DNA from: Tillandsia leiboldiana
Taxonomy: Eukaryota > Streptophyta > Magnoliopsida > Poales > Bromeliaceae
Reading direction: 5' to 3'
DNA length: 64,000 nt
NCBI GenBank assembly: GCA_029204045.2
Contig: CM055075.1
Coordinates: 28,296,137 to 28,360,136, forward strand
Part shown: positions 1 to 11,760 of the stretch, piece after piece
Numbering within the stretch: the first letter of the stretch is position 1
Layout of the letters: every line of letters starts with the position of its first letter
The notes under the pieces: model-generated
The model's input: the letters and a program-made list of their open reading frames with translations, nothing else
What the model was told of the DNA's origin: nothing
Databases searched by the model: none
Program-made: the position numbers and the translations under genes

Positions 1-737
1 CCGAATTTTTGGAAAAAGTCGAAAACGGCACGTTTAATTCGGATTCTCAATAATTCGCGAATAATTCACGAATTAACTAACTATGGTTCTAAACAGTCGT
101 GCCAAATAGTCTATTCAGTTCAGAAAGCATTAGTCCGCAATGCAGAAAAAGACCAAAACCTTCTTTTGTTGTTGGAGTTGCTGAGGCTGCATTTTTTTAA
201 TCTACAAAGTATGGGCTTCTCGTATGGCCATTTGGAGACATTGTTGCCCGCGCTCAAATTCCTTACTGAACAAAAAAAAAAAAAGAAGCAGAATGCGAAA
301 CTCCAAATCTTAAATTCTACGTTTCCTTCCGGACGCGGCTTCAAACGCTTATTCTTTGTACTTGAAAGCAGCCGTCACATTCCAATAAACTATCAAATAG
401 TGTGTTCAATTCAGAAAGTGTAGCCGGCAATGCAGAAGTTTGACTCCAATTGTACAAGTTAGTCTAAATAAGCTGACGATCGGTTTGGGCCGAAAGCGTG
501 GCCCAAGATTGCAGAAATGGGGGCATAAAGAGGCCCAATAACAACTTCTTCTAAAATCATCCAAATTTTCCTTCCTCGACTTGCACTTATTATCATCAAC
601 ATGTATAAATAAATAAATAAATAAATTGTAAAACTCAATCGTCGCAGAGAAAGCACACTACTCCAAAAGAAAATAAATAAATAAATAAATAAATTGTAAA
701 ACTTAATCATCGCAGAGAAAATACACTGCTCTACAAC
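1..737. repeat. Intergenic repeats upstream of tRNA-Ser
   Basis: No gene is seen. Two diverged copies of a ~47-bp segment lie in direct orientation at 101-147 and 391-437, about 290 bp apart; both contain a 'cagaaag' core and end in 'gcaatgcagaa'. The left edge has AT-rich 'aattcgcgaataattc' DNA typical of decayed transposon sequence. At 606-735 a ~68-bp unit is tandemly duplicated: an (AAAT)n run followed by 'ttgtaaaac' and 'cgcagagaaa'. ORFs crossing this stretch are low-complexity and unsupported. Confidence 0.6.
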
Positions 738-759
738 AAAAAAAAAAAAGAAAAAAAAA

Positions 760-791
<32 letters not shown>

Positions 792-880
792 AAGAAAAAA
801 AAAAAAAAAGAAAAAAAAAAAAAAAAAGAAAAAAAAAAAAAAAGAAAAAAAAAAAAAAAAGAAAAAAAAAAAAAAAAAAT
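738..880. repeat. A-rich tract with spaced G, downstream of tRNA-Ser
   Basis: About 140 bp of nearly pure A on the plus strand, broken by single G residues every 12-20 bases. On the minus strand this is an extremely long T tract that begins 6 nt after the 3' end of tRNA-Ser, so its first T run can act as the Pol III terminator. Poly-Phe ORFs read through it are artefacts. Confidence 0.9.
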
Positions 881-885
881 TGAAA

Positions 886-967
886 CGTCGCCTGAGAGAT
901 TCGAACTCTCGCGGGGAAACCCCATGTACTTAGCAGGCACACGCCTTAACCACTCGGCCAAAGCGAC
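886..967 (-). tRNA. trnS-GCU: tRNA-Ser (anticodon GCU)
   Basis: An 82-nt class II tRNA on the minus strand. The acceptor arm GTCGCTT (967-961) pairs with AGGCGAC near the 3' end, leaving discriminator G at 886. The A box reads TGGCCGAGTGG and the B box GAGTTCGAATCTC. The anticodon loop contains CTGCTAA, giving GCU, which decodes AGC/AGU serine codons. The long variable arm expected of tRNA-Ser is present and there is no intron. The CCA is not encoded, as usual for a nuclear gene. It diverges from TAF9, whose ATG lies 118 bp away on the other strand, and is followed by a T-rich terminator. Confidence 0.97.
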
Positions 968-1084
968 GCTGTTATTACTAGGTCTCAGATTTAAACTCTA
1001 ATTCCTCTTCTCTTCGAATAACATCTTCTCCACTAAAACCCTAGTTCGGCCACGAGAGAGAGAGAGCGCGCGCGCGATAGAGAG
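968..1084. promoter_or_regulatory. Shared upstream region of tRNA-Ser and TAF9
   Basis: The 117 bp between two divergent genes. It holds 'aaaaccctag', a telo-box (AAACCCTA) common in promoters of plant genes for translation and the cell cycle, and then a (GA)n(GC)n tract just before the TAF9 ATG. A Pol III and a Pol II gene therefore share one short upstream segment. No clear TATA box is visible for TAF9. The regulatory role is inferred from position and motif only. Confidence 0.55.
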
Positions 1085-2682
1085 ATGGAGGGCGATGGCG
1101 GAGGAGGAGGAGGAGGCGGTGGTGGTGGTGCAAGGGACGCGGCGGCGGGGGCGGCGGGGGCGGGGGCGGGGACGGGGGCGGAGAGGGGGGAGGTGGAGGT
1201 GGAGCCGAGGGACGCGAGGGTGGTGAAGGAACTCCTGAGGTCGATGGGGTTGGGGGAGGGGGAGTACGAGGGGCGCGTGGTGCACCAGTTCCTGGAGCTA
1301 GGGTACCGCTACGTGGTGGAGGTGCTCTCCGACGCCCAGCTCTACGCCGACCACGCCGCGAAACCCGCCATCGACCCCGACGACGTTCGCCTCGCCATCC
1401 AGTCCAAGGTCAACTTCTCCTTCTCCCAGCCCCCGCCCCGCGAGGTAATCCGCTTCAATCCTCCCCCCGTCCCTCTATTCTCGCTCATTTTCTCGTATAA
1501 TCTTTTTTTTTTTTTTTTTTAGGGTTCTAGGATTGGGGTCTCATTTGGGTTGATGTTGGATACTTTGTAGTTGCAGAAAAAGTAGGATTGTAAGGTATGA
1601 AACTGTAGAATTCTCGGATCGAGTGCTTATCGGTGTAAAACTCAAAATTTCATCTTTTTTGGTGAGAATTTAGGGTATTTGTAGTATGAATATGAATTGC
1701 TTCATTTGACAATGTTGGAGTGAAATATTTTTGGAGGAAATTGATTGCTGAGGAGTCAGATTATGTTTGCAGAAAAGTTAGGATTGCAGCACAAAAGGAT
1801 ATAATCTGAGCTAGGTTTAGGCTAACAAGATGTCTTTTTTTTCATTTTATCCTCATTTTGCATAGAACTGAGGTTTTTCCATTTTGTATTAAAATCTGGA
1901 AAATAGGTACAATGTCGCCACGATAGAGGAAAAATATCTATCATTCATCAGTCCCTGTAACGAGTTTCAATGTTTCAAATTAGAAATCGAAGGAAACCGC
2001 AGATAGTCTCTTTAAGGAGAGTAGTCGCACTGCGAACATTAACACCCTCCTTTTTTTAACGCTTTGTAAAGCAAATCCAGATATTAGAGGATAGCAGAAT
2101 AGGTTCGTGCTCAATTTGATGAAGATTCTAAATTTCTACTCCTGATGAACTCAATTTTGATCTCCTATTGAGCAGCTAAGTTTCAGAGGTGGGCTTCTTC
2201 CTACAAGTTCCAAATCGAAAATGGAACAAAACTTATTAATTTACAAACATTTGCATTTTTGCCTACTTGGCATGCATGGAAATGTAATTGCATTGGGGAT
2301 CTTCGTACTGCATCGAATCTAATTTTTCGTCGTTCATAATATTTGTCAGTTGCTTCTTGAACTAGCACGGAACCGAAACAAAATCCCTCTACCAAAATCA
2401 ATAGCACCAACTGGATCAATCCCTCTACCGCCTGAGCAGGACACGCTGACCAGCCCAAACTACCAGCTCCTTATACCAAGGAAGCAGCTGCCTCAAGCTG
2501 AGGAGATGGAGGAAGAAGAAGACGGCTCGAATCAAAACCCTAACCCTAACCCTAACCCGAATCGTAGTCATGTACAAGAACAGAGAGGTAGCGGCACCGA
2601 GCAACAAATTCAGCAGCAAACGCCTCAGAGGGTTTCTTTCCCCCTTGGTGCAGCCGGTACAGCAGCGAAACGGCCGAGATGA
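1085..2682 (+). CDS. TAF9: TFIID subunit 9 (TAF9), histone-fold protein
   Basis: Two coding exons: 1085-1444 and 2350-2682, giving 230 aa; the intron has GT at 1445 and AG at 2348-2349, phase 0. Residues 4-40 are Gly/Ala-rich. Residues 41-112 form the H3-like histone fold, with the typical string around 'VVKELLRSMG', 'FLELGYRYVVEVLSDAQLYA' and 'IDPDDVRLAIQSK'. In the family TAF9 pairs with TAF6 in TFIID and SAGA in the nucleus. Exon 2 starts with 'LLLELARNRNKIPLP', also family-typical, and ends in an acidic and Gln-rich tail. Exon 1 is very GC-rich and exon 2 is not. Residues 183-191 are an Asn-Pro repeat encoded by telomere-like AACCCT units. The protein is longer than the Arabidopsis one mainly in these low-complexity parts. 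The first ATG of the open frame was chosen. Confidence 0.94.
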
Positions 2683-3042
2683 GAGAAATGAGTGATGATT
2701 TATTAGATGATTGTTATGGGTTGATTTGGAAAATGATTTCTATGTAGTTATTTTTGAGTGGAATCGCTTCTAGACACCCTGTAGAGTATGTTCTTTAATT
2801 CTGCTTAATGTTTTGATGCTGGAAGGGTTTTTGGCAACCTATATGTTGATTAATGGAATGTCCTTTACCATTTGGAGAACTTCGATGTGTTTCCTTTTTA
2901 GCACAGTATTGATCAAACTCGGGATTTATTCTCCTATTTGGCCTGTAAACCTTTTTGTAGATATAGCAATGGTTGGAGCACTTTTGGCATTGTAATTTGA
3001 TTAATTTTTCATTTAAGATTGTTATATTATGCAACTCATTCA

Positions 3043-3076
<34 letters not shown>

Positions 3077-3257
3077 CAATTGTTGTTTCAGTTCAGAAAA
3101 CATAAGAAAACAAGTAATGTTTGAGGCATTTTTTCCTTATTTTAAGTTAAAGAGGTGAGAAATGCTTATGATGATTTGCCACCACAGAATCGCAATCCAA
3201 ACTAAAAAGAGAAAGAAATGAAAATATACCAAGTTTTAGAACTGTCCGTGTCCATGG

Positions 3258-3335
3258 ATGAGCCAAAGAAAGAAAAACACGTGATATATCATGAGCCAAA
3301 GAAAGAAGAACACGTGATATATCATGAGCCGAAAA
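3258..3335. repeat. 33-bp minisatellite carrying G-boxes
   Basis: Two full copies and a partial third copy of a 33-bp unit: 3258-3290, 3291-3323 and the start of a third from 3324. Each full copy contains 'atgagccaaagaaagaa' and then 'aacacgtgatatatc'. The CACGTG G-box therefore occurs twice, 33 bp apart. The copies differ by one base, so the duplication is recent. Confidence 0.85.
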
Positions 3336-3559
3336 TAAGATGCCTAAAAATAAAGAGATTTTAAGTGGTAGGGTCAAGACGTGAGGCGTAACTCACACAA
3401 TCATAATTATAGGGGCATAACATACGCGATCATGAGTACAACACTTTTTCACTACATGAACCGACTAATAAACACGGCCGGACAGGAGATACCATAAATA
3501 ATAATTTTGAAATATGTAATAAGAGTTTTACACCTTTGAAATAAAACTACACTTAATTT

Positions 3560-3695
3560 TTCTTCAATCTACAGCTTTTTCAGAGTAGTTTTATTTTTTC
3601 ATATTTACACCTTTCCTTTCTGTTTTCTTCAATCTACAGCTTTTTCATAGTAGATTTATTTTTTCGTATTCAATGCTTTCCTTTCAGTTTTTCTT
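3560..3695. repeat. ~65-bp tandem duplication
   Basis: The segment containing 'cttcaatctacagctttttc' occurs twice, about 65 bp apart, each time followed by a T-rich stretch and 'cctttc'. The copies differ at several positions. It lies in the spacer beyond the RSH 3' end and has no visible coding content. Confidence 0.75.
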
Positions 3696-4201
3696 AGAGT
3701 AGTATTACTCATGACCCAAAGTTTTCAACGGATTTGACTCAGCTCAACTGGGTCTTTAATCAGCCAAGTCTATTTATTCCCGACTTTCTTTGGATTATTT
3801 GATTAGAACTCAGGTTGAGTTCATCCCTCCATGACCAAATCACTTAGAACCTTTAAAACATGGCGCATTTAAAGATCAATTCAGAGACCGATTCATCTCA
3901 AGAGGACTAGTCAGAACTTGATCGCGAGACTCGATCCAGATCACCTTTGATCCAGTTTCTGTCCAGACAAGAACATTATCTTTCAAATAAAATCTTCTAA
4001 ACAGAAAGGAACTCCTATGCATTCCCTTCTATTGTTTTGTACACAGGTAATGTCACATACATTCTGTACAAAGAAATTTACAGTAACTTTAGTGTGGAAA
4101 TTTTTCTACATTCTTCCTATACAAACAGGCTTCTGAATTTCAGAAGGTTTAAGTTTTTCTGTACAAACTTTCTACTATCTACAATGGACTAAAGTATTTT
4201 G

Positions 4202-7200
4202 TTAGCATCTATGATCATCACGGCTCGAAACTATAAGGCTGCGGTCATACATTCTTTGGAACTCCTCCCTATACTCTGTCAGGGACTCGCGCGGAATCAC
4301 AGGAACCAACTCGACCACATCACCCATACTTAGCTTCCGGTATGGGTCCTTCACGGGCTCGCAGTTTAGCCGAGGCCTCAACTCTCCCTTCACCGTAGAG
4401 GCATGTACTAGCCGCCTTGTGCCATCTCTACCAATTCGCTCCAACAAGTCCATAAACGTCGAGTTAGGAGGGAATTCCTGTACAGACATCTGAAAACAAC
4501 ATATATCACATTAGATCTTTCTTAAATAATAAAATATTGCTTACATACTGGATATTTGTAAAAGCAGAAATACCACCAAATGCATAGTTTTGATTGATTT
4601 CTAAGATTAAATATCATAAAAGATCATGTTGATTTGTAAATTTGTTCATGAAAATTGGGAGTGGGTAGTTGTACATGATGCAGCGATAGAATTTAAAGAG
4701 CAGGGAAATCATGGAAAAGACAAGATGACAGACCGAAAACTCCAAACGTGATATTTCAGTATACGATTTATTATATAATATTTACATGAGTAGATATAAG
4801 GGAGGGAAAAAAAAAGAAGAAGGTCCATTAATTCATGAAGAATGACTTCTGGGTTGCATCATATATTATTTCATCCAGAGAAGCATCAAAAGCAGCAAAC
4901 CTTTTCATTTTCCAGCAGGGTGACGAAAATGGGTCCGGTGTGATTACACTGTTTTGTGTATGCGTAAGGACAGTCATCTGAGTGCAAAGGAAAAGAATGC
5001 AGAGACCTAACTGAAACACCACCGCTGATCGCGCAGTTTATGTTCATTGTCTCACACTGACAAGTAACAACCCCTCGAACCCACTCGACCAAGTGAGGCA
5101 CAAAGGCGGAGCACTCACAGTCACCTTCCTTGTATCTCCAATGCGCAGCTATTCCAAATTCAGCCTTTATATGCATCTCTCGAGTTCGAATTTGAACCTC
5201 CAATGGGTGCATATCTTCGGTCAGAACGACGGTGTGAAGAGATTGGTACCTGCAACACAAGTGGTTCAGCAGAAGCCCAAAATGTCTAATAAGTTGAAAA
5301 AAAAGAAAGTTCATTCAGAAGCATACCCATTAGGTTTTGGATGGTTAATGTAGTCTTTGAACTTTTCTGGAACTCTAAGCCATAAATTGTGGACAATGCC
5401 GAGTGCCATATAACAGTCCTTTTCATTCTCGAGTACTAGACGGATTCCATCTATGTCATGGATTTCATCCATGGATAGATTCCTCCTGCAAGCAGCTAAC
5501 ATTAGTACAGTTTGATATGGTCTCTTTCTTTGTCGGAAAGAGAAAGAAGCGAGCATTCTATTTGTTGATAGTAAAATTGCGTAGGCATCTATCAGCATTC
5601 CCTGAACTTTCACTTCTTGGTTTTAAGAAGGAGTACATTCGCCATAATGATAAATTTAGAGAATAAATGCTAACATAAAGTTAGAGAACTCATATCCAAA
5701 TGCCCGATAAATGGAAGGATCCCCCCTACACAATTTTACCTTATTTGGAGAATATCATCAAAACAAAATGATTTTGCAGGACATAGTTTCACGGGAATAC
5801 AAAGCATCTCGATCTTTCATGAATGAGGGGGAGATTATACCTTAACATCTTGCTGTATATGCTATACAAGCTCTTGTGCCTTCCTGTTATAACATAATAA
5901 GAAACTCCGCTAATCTTAAGGGCTTGATCTAGCTTTCTTATGGCAACTGTAATTATGTCTTTATTACGTGAGCTGAGAAACCTAGATGAGAGCTCTTCGT
6001 ACTGCACCGGATAAAGATACTTGAAGCAGAGATTTTCGAGTTGCTCTTTCCAGCTCAATATACCCAACCGGTTAGCTAAGGGAGCAAAGATCTCCAAAGT
6101 TTCCTTGGCAAACCTCTGTTGTTTAATTACAGGTAAGGGCTCTAGCGTCATCATATTATGTAGCCTATCGGCCAATTTGATTAGTACTGATCTGGCATCT
6201 TCCATTGCAAGGAACATTGTGTGTAGTTGGTAAGCCTCGACAATTCTACTAGCAGTGTTGCTCTCACGGGCAAGTTTGCTCAAGTGGCTAAGCCTTGAGA
6301 CCTGCATAAATGTTAATAGAAATTAAACATGCCTAATATCCAAATTTGATCTTAATACAGAAACAAGTTTCATTAATTTCATTCCACGGAAAATTCTGAG
6401 TACTCCAAATTCTTAGTACACAACTGAAGCATCAACTAAATCAATATATACACAAGAGTGGCTGATGCCATAGTTAAGCAGTAAATATATTTCCCTTCAC
6501 CAGCTTGTTTTATAGCTCAATAAGAGCACTTTTGTCTATTAATTTGTTTTCAGGAAAATAACTCGAGGGTGCAGTAAAATAGTGAATGCAACTCCATGGA
6601 AAGTGACGACAAAAATACCGCCGTTCAAGCATTGGATTTAGTTAAGACAGCGCAAAGACACGAGACAAATCCTACTCAGCACGTGCAGACACAAGAGCTG
6701 AATCCTATCCAGCGGATCACAGTAATGTGTCAGCACATGCCGTGTCGCCGATCATCACGCAGGCATGTCATGGCAAGCAAATCCACAATAGAGTCAAAAT
6801 AAACATAAAAAACTTTAACTTCCCTTTATTTTTTTATTTTAAAGTGGTATTGTACTCTAACATTACAAAAGAACATAGCAAATAAATTGTTGCTGTCAAT
6901 GAAAGTAAACGGTGCGACAAAAGAAACAATGTGAATGAGCAATGATTAGAACAAATTTAGTCTTCTTTAAAACAATTCTAAAACAAAAGGAGATGTTTCA
7001 GTATTCCATTAACTTTGAAATGTTGCTTTAGAGTTGGCACTGACAAAAATTGAAACAATATGATTCCAAGTTTAAACCGAACTCCAAACCAGGATCCTGA
7101 CTTTGGCTAAGGGAGGCCACCAGATAATGGTCTCCTTATTTGCATGAACATGGAAACTATGTTAGAAGTAAAACAGGAAAAAGAAAGATATCAAACATGA

Positions 7201-8261
7201 ACTAAAACAGGAATTCCCAAAAAATGGGGATAAACTATCACCATAAAACAGTTCAATAATTGATCACTGTATGGAGTAGTGAAAGATAGAAAAAGAGAGA
7301 TGGATATACCCCCCCAACAAGATCAGCCACACCAGCTCCAAACCTCTGAGAAATGTAATCATAATCCAGAAATGAATCATCCAATGTATCATGCAAAAGC
7401 CCCGCGGCGACAACCCTTGCATTGACACCAAACTGTGCAAGCAACACCGCCGTCTCAACACAATGTTGCAAATATGGATCACCACTCAACCTCCCCTGTT
7501 TCGTATATCATGAAAAGGAAAAAAAAAAAAAAAAAAAAAAAAAGACCCACTTTAATTCACACAACATTAGAATCAAGGAAAGAGAGTCCTTTGCTTCAAT
7601 GCATGATGAGCAAATTCAAATAAAAACCCTACCTACTTCAATTCGCAATATTCGGATCAAGAAAAGAGAATCCTTCGATTCAATACAATCAATTGCTAAG
7701 AATTATAATCACCCTCATCTGATGAACAAGTTAAAAATAAGTAAAAAAAGCCCACTTGAATCCACTGTAGTAGGATCAACAAAAGAGACTCCTTTGATTC
7801 AACACGATCAATTAATTACGCACTAAAAAATATTTAATCACCTGTCCTCTATGGGCCCTCTCGGCCTCGTAGAACGCCCTGAGAACGAACTCCTCGTAGA
7901 AGATCTTATGCCGCGACTGCGCCCCGGAGAGCAGCTTCGCCACATCGGGCTCCGACGCCGGCGCCGCCGAGTCCCCAAACCTCGGATCCAAATCAAAGGC
8001 GACGCCTTTCCTCTCGAACCCTTCCCCACCGCCCACTGGCAAGCTCAGGGCGCCGCGGTCCAAGCACGAGCCGAGCGCGCGCGCGATCATCTGCCGGCGG
8101 TGCGCCCCGCGATCGGCTCGGCATTTCGTCGAACAGGGCGCGGGCACCAGGGAGCGGGCGCGGGTGCTAGGGAACGGCTCCGATCGATCGCGCGATGGGG
8201 AGGGGGAGAAGAAGAAGCTCCCGTGCGGGGTCGCACGGAGCGCGATCGCGGGCGCGGGCAT
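4202..8261 (-). CDS. Chloroplast RelA/SpoT homologue, RSH2/RSH3 type
   Basis: Six coding exons on the minus strand: 8261-7842, 7495-7310, 6301-5841, 5485-5327, 5249-4901, 4489-4202; 620 aa. All introns are GT-AG and the phases close. The family makes and hydrolyses (p)ppGpp in plastids. Residues 1-60 are Ser/Arg/Pro-rich and fit a transit peptide. The hydrolase HD domain (~120-300) shows H151, the H175-D176 pair in 'LLHDTLDD' and D246 in 'LADRLHNMM'. The synthetase domain (~325-440) shows 'GRHKSLYSIYSKML', 'HDIDGIRL', 'GYQSLHT' and 'EVQIRTREMH'. A TGS-like part follows (~515-570, 'MSVQEFPPNSTFMDLLERIG'). The C-terminal 'SLTEYREEFQRMYDR' and the lack of an ACT domain point to the RSH2/RSH3 group and not RSH1; there are no EF hands as in CRSH. 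The N-terminus is shorter than I recall for that group, and the start is the first ATG of a long open frame. Confidence 0.93.
7540..7825. repeat. Degenerate ~105-bp tandem repeat in RSH intron 1
   Basis: Three diverged units within the first RSH intron share 'ggatcaa(g/c)aaaagaga' followed by 'tccttYgattcaa' (around 7573, 7655 and 7774). A poly-A run (7519-7543) lies beside the array. The ORF spanning the units is intronic and not believed to be coding. Confidence 0.6.
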
Positions 8262-8640
8262 CGGAGAGGTGGGGCGCGGCGCCGGGGTGGTGAAATTGGG
8301 GATTAGGGTTCGTGGGATTTGGGAGGGGGAGTGTTGGGGATGGTTGTGGAGGAAGCGTGGAAGAAACTGTGCATGGGAGAAGAGAGAGAGAGAGAGAAAT
8401 GGGGACGGAGGAGAGAGGGAGCTTTAAGATTCGTGCTGGAGCGAAAGCACAGTAGCTGTGTTCTCGGGTCGTTTTTGTTATTTATTTATTTATTTATTTA
8501 TTTATTTTTGTTTGCGTGTGCGTGTGGAGAAGAGAAACGTGTCACCGCGTGAGAATTGCTTCGCGGGCGCGGCAAAGGGAAACGGAAACGGGGAATTAAC
8601 CGTTAACCGTTAACCGCTAAATCGGGCTTAAACATAATTA
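8262..8640 (-). promoter_or_regulatory. RSH upstream region
   Basis: GC-rich DNA continues about 150 bp upstream of the chosen RSH start, followed by (GA)n at 8379-8398 and 8411-8420 and a (TTTA)n run at 8478-8508. A telo-box-like 'aaccctaatc' (minus strand) lies at about 8303-8312. The reading frame stays open upstream of the ATG but has no earlier ATG that I could find nearby. Promoter function is inferred from position. Confidence 0.45.
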
Positions 8641-9888
8641 CTAATTAATGATAATTTTGTTTTAAATAAAAAATTATTATGCAAAATAAGAACAGTGTTA
8701 TTAATAATAACTAAGTAAATTTAGTTAAATTTTTTAATTACTTCCTTTTATAAATAAATATCGATTGATAACTTTTTGTTGTGTGCGTTGTAAAATATAT
8801 ATCTATAAATAAATTAATGAATCAATTTTGCACACGATAATAATACAACTATTTAAATAGAGGAAAAAAAAACTCTTAAGTTTTAAAATTAGATAATTTA
8901 GCATTCGAAAACTTGTACGAAATGTATTTTCTTTTGATTTTGCCATAGACTTATTTTGTGCATAACTTTGAACAAATCAAAATGATTAATGTGTCCTAAT
9001 TAAATATGTTTTCTACATGATTTTTAATGCAAGCCTAAGTTTAGAACTAGGCTAAATTATAAAAAGTTTTTTTTTTGTACTTTATTCTCTGTGGCAAATA
9101 TTTTTTAAAAAATTACATCACTTATTACACCATATTTTACTGTCGTCTTAAATAAATCTTCAAATATAAAAATTTGGTAAATTAGATCGCAAAATTTTAC
9201 TAAAACGAATTGATATATCATATTATTTCACATCTCAACATATATGTAATTTATAATTCAAAAAATAAATAAATTATTTTTATATTTTATTAATACTATC
9301 AAAATTAATAATTTATTGAGCATTTTTATACAATTTAAATAATTTTATTACATTACTTATATTTAATTTTATACGCAAGCTTATTTTTATAAAAGTTTAC
9401 GACTAAATTTAATAATTATCACAAATGTATGGTTCAATCTATCTGAGATAGTGACAAAATACAAAAAAAAAAAAAAGTTAATGTAATTTTTAATAGAGGG
9501 AGTAATGGAATGAAAGGCCAAGTGCAAGGAAGCTGTCATGTTCCGGAATTTACCTTCATAATTTGAAAAAGCTTCAGATGGAAAAATAATAATAATAATA
9601 ATAATAATAATAATTTTTAAAATAAAATTATGCAAATAGTTAACCATTTGAATTTTAAAATATAAGGAATAATCCAAAACGTGCACAGATTCGTCACGTG
9701 TATAAAATTCTTCTATCCATATATACGGATAGAGTCTTTCATATAAATGCACAACGTCGAATACAAAATATTATATTTATCATCATTTTATATTTAAGAA
9801 ACGATATATATACATGCATAAGTATAAAACAAATCAGTTATGGCTGGAGCTTTTCATGATTTGGCATTACAACTAGGATTTCTTTAAG

Positions 9889-10061
9889 AGCAATGCTACT
9901 CGTAGATTTTATTTAGTGTGTACATCTTATATCATATATATTTTAAGGTGGGAGCTAGTTTTTTTACTAGTTATATCGAAATGGCTAGTAAAATTTATTT
10001 TATCTTAAAATGAATAGGGTAAAAAATGGACACATCTATTTGGAGTATACAAGTTATATTT
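9889..10061. mobile_element. Diverged copy of 170-bp MULE-like MITE family
   Basis: Begins 'agcaatgctact' like the intact copies at 14811 and 34117 and keeps the same architecture: a terminal GTACA segment, then a central imperfect palindrome ('tttactag' ... 'ctagtaaaa'), then a second GTA(T)AC segment. The ends have decayed and I see no clear target duplication. Confidence 0.55.
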
Positions 10062-10357
10062 TTCCTTCTTCAAACTGAATGACTAAATTATTTATGTAAA
10101 AAGTTTGAAGGATCAAAATGAAGACTGAGGAAACTTCAAGAAATAATGTACACTTTGTACTTTTCTTTTGTACAGTTAAAAAATAAGCACATAGATTTAG
10201 TTCAAAAATTCCTAGAAAAGTATATCTTGGCATTACTCCTTGTTTATGAAAGAAATTTATCCTCTTCATAGTATTTAGCTTGGAGCAGAGCCACTGAGGA
10301 TATCTCCCAATTAATCAGATTATTAGTTGGTAATATATTGATTTGATCAGATATTGT

Positions 10358-10750
10358 TGGTGTAAATACACAAAATAGAAGTTAGACTACAAAAATATAT
10401 GAAAAGTATCAACGAGTCGATTAAGCCGAGGCACGGATATCTCGCTCTCTTTAAGGAGATTCAAGCCCTCTGCGGTAGGCAAAGCCTTCGAACCGATGCA
10501 GCAGAACACTGACTTGTCCCCTTCAAGATACAACGGCTCGACCTTCGTCGTGTGGCTTCACCAACTCTGCACAAGTAGATAAGCCCAAAGCTTCACAAAA
10601 AAGAATACATTTTGTTTGACTTCTTTCCCTCTCAAGTATAATAATTATTTAGTCTTTTTGTTGATTTCTCACAAAAGAGTAGAAAAGCTCTCTTATATAG
10701 TCACCAAGACTACGTTACAACACATTAAAACCAACTTATTAAATAGGCTA
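10358..10750 (-). mobile_element. LTR-like fragment
   Basis: On the minus strand this block has a TATA-like 'ctatataagagagc', a GC-richer interior, and ends in '...acaccaaca' at 10358, as expected for the 3' end of an LTR (TG...CA ends). The other end and a target duplication were not found. It could instead be another repeat type. Confidence 0.35.
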
Positions 10751-11760
10751 TAAAAATTAGAAAATTATACTTTATTTCTTTTTGTAATTTCAATCTCATA
10801 AAAGATTATAGAAATGAATGTAATAGTAAGGAGTTGTCACTCCATATGTATAGATTAACAAAGAAGTTAATATCTTATTTAATAAAATGTAACAATAGAT
10901 ATTTTGTACAGTTTAAAATCATCATTGTTATTGTGCAAAAATAATTATATCTCGAAATTATTGGACAGAAATGATTTCTGATGGTGCTCATGTGATAAAA
11001 ATATAGAGTCAAGTTAAATAAAATTTAAGCTCATCTCTAAATGTTTTTTTATCGAATTTCTTGTTTTATTGGTTCTTCCCAATCATATGCTCATTCGAAT
11101 TCAAGCGAAAAAATTATGCCTACACTGCATAAATATTATTTTTTTTATCAAAATAATTCAAATGATAATCAAATTGAGACAAATAAATAAATACTAGATA
11201 TCAAAAGAAATGCATCCAATAATGTTATACTTATCAACACAAAGTAAGCTAAAAAAAATGGCAAAATTAAATACTTAAAAAATAAATAAGGATATGGAGA
11301 AATTTAATAACTTAAGAGGTTATACCAAAGTGATTTCATTTATTATTTAATATAAATTATCTAGTGATAGCAACAAGTACTGGACCCATTTTATCCACTT
11401 GTTATTATTTTAAATTAAGTAGCTGAGTCAGAGACAAATTGGACCGACCTACCAGGATAATTTTTACTTGAAAAGAAATATTGTAGATCTCTCAACTAAA
11501 GAGAATTTTAAAACGATAATTAAATATTAAATTTTTTACCCATATTTTTCTCAGCTTTTTATTCTCTTTTTTAAAGTTATTTTTGTCAATCAAATCCAAG
11601 ATTCTTTATGGGAAATTTTCTTTTGTATACCAACTTACAAGTACCAGTAAATTTTTTTTCTTCTACACTAATATAGAATAATTTTTTAGTTAAGGAGATT
11701 TTGCATAAATTGGACGGTGACATTGATTGTGTGTCTTTACAATTGTCTCTATATTTTATG

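Larger units (their letters stand above)
2683..4201. other. Convergent spacer between TAF9 and RSH
   Basis: The 3' ends of TAF9 (plus) and RSH (minus) face each other across this spacer. It contains the TAF9 3' UTR, a T26 run near 3048-3073, a 33-bp minisatellite (3258-3335) and a ~65-bp tandem duplication (about 3560-3695). No further gene is recognised; the small ORFs at 2795-3377 are short and show no family features. Confidence 0.7.

Noticed and set aside
703..961. Poly-Phe/Leu ORFs on the minus strand
   Set aside because: They read through the T tract behind tRNA-Ser and across the tRNA itself; pure low complexity.
2537..2562. Interstitial telomere array
   Set aside because: Only about four units, in frame within TAF9; too short for a telomeric relic.
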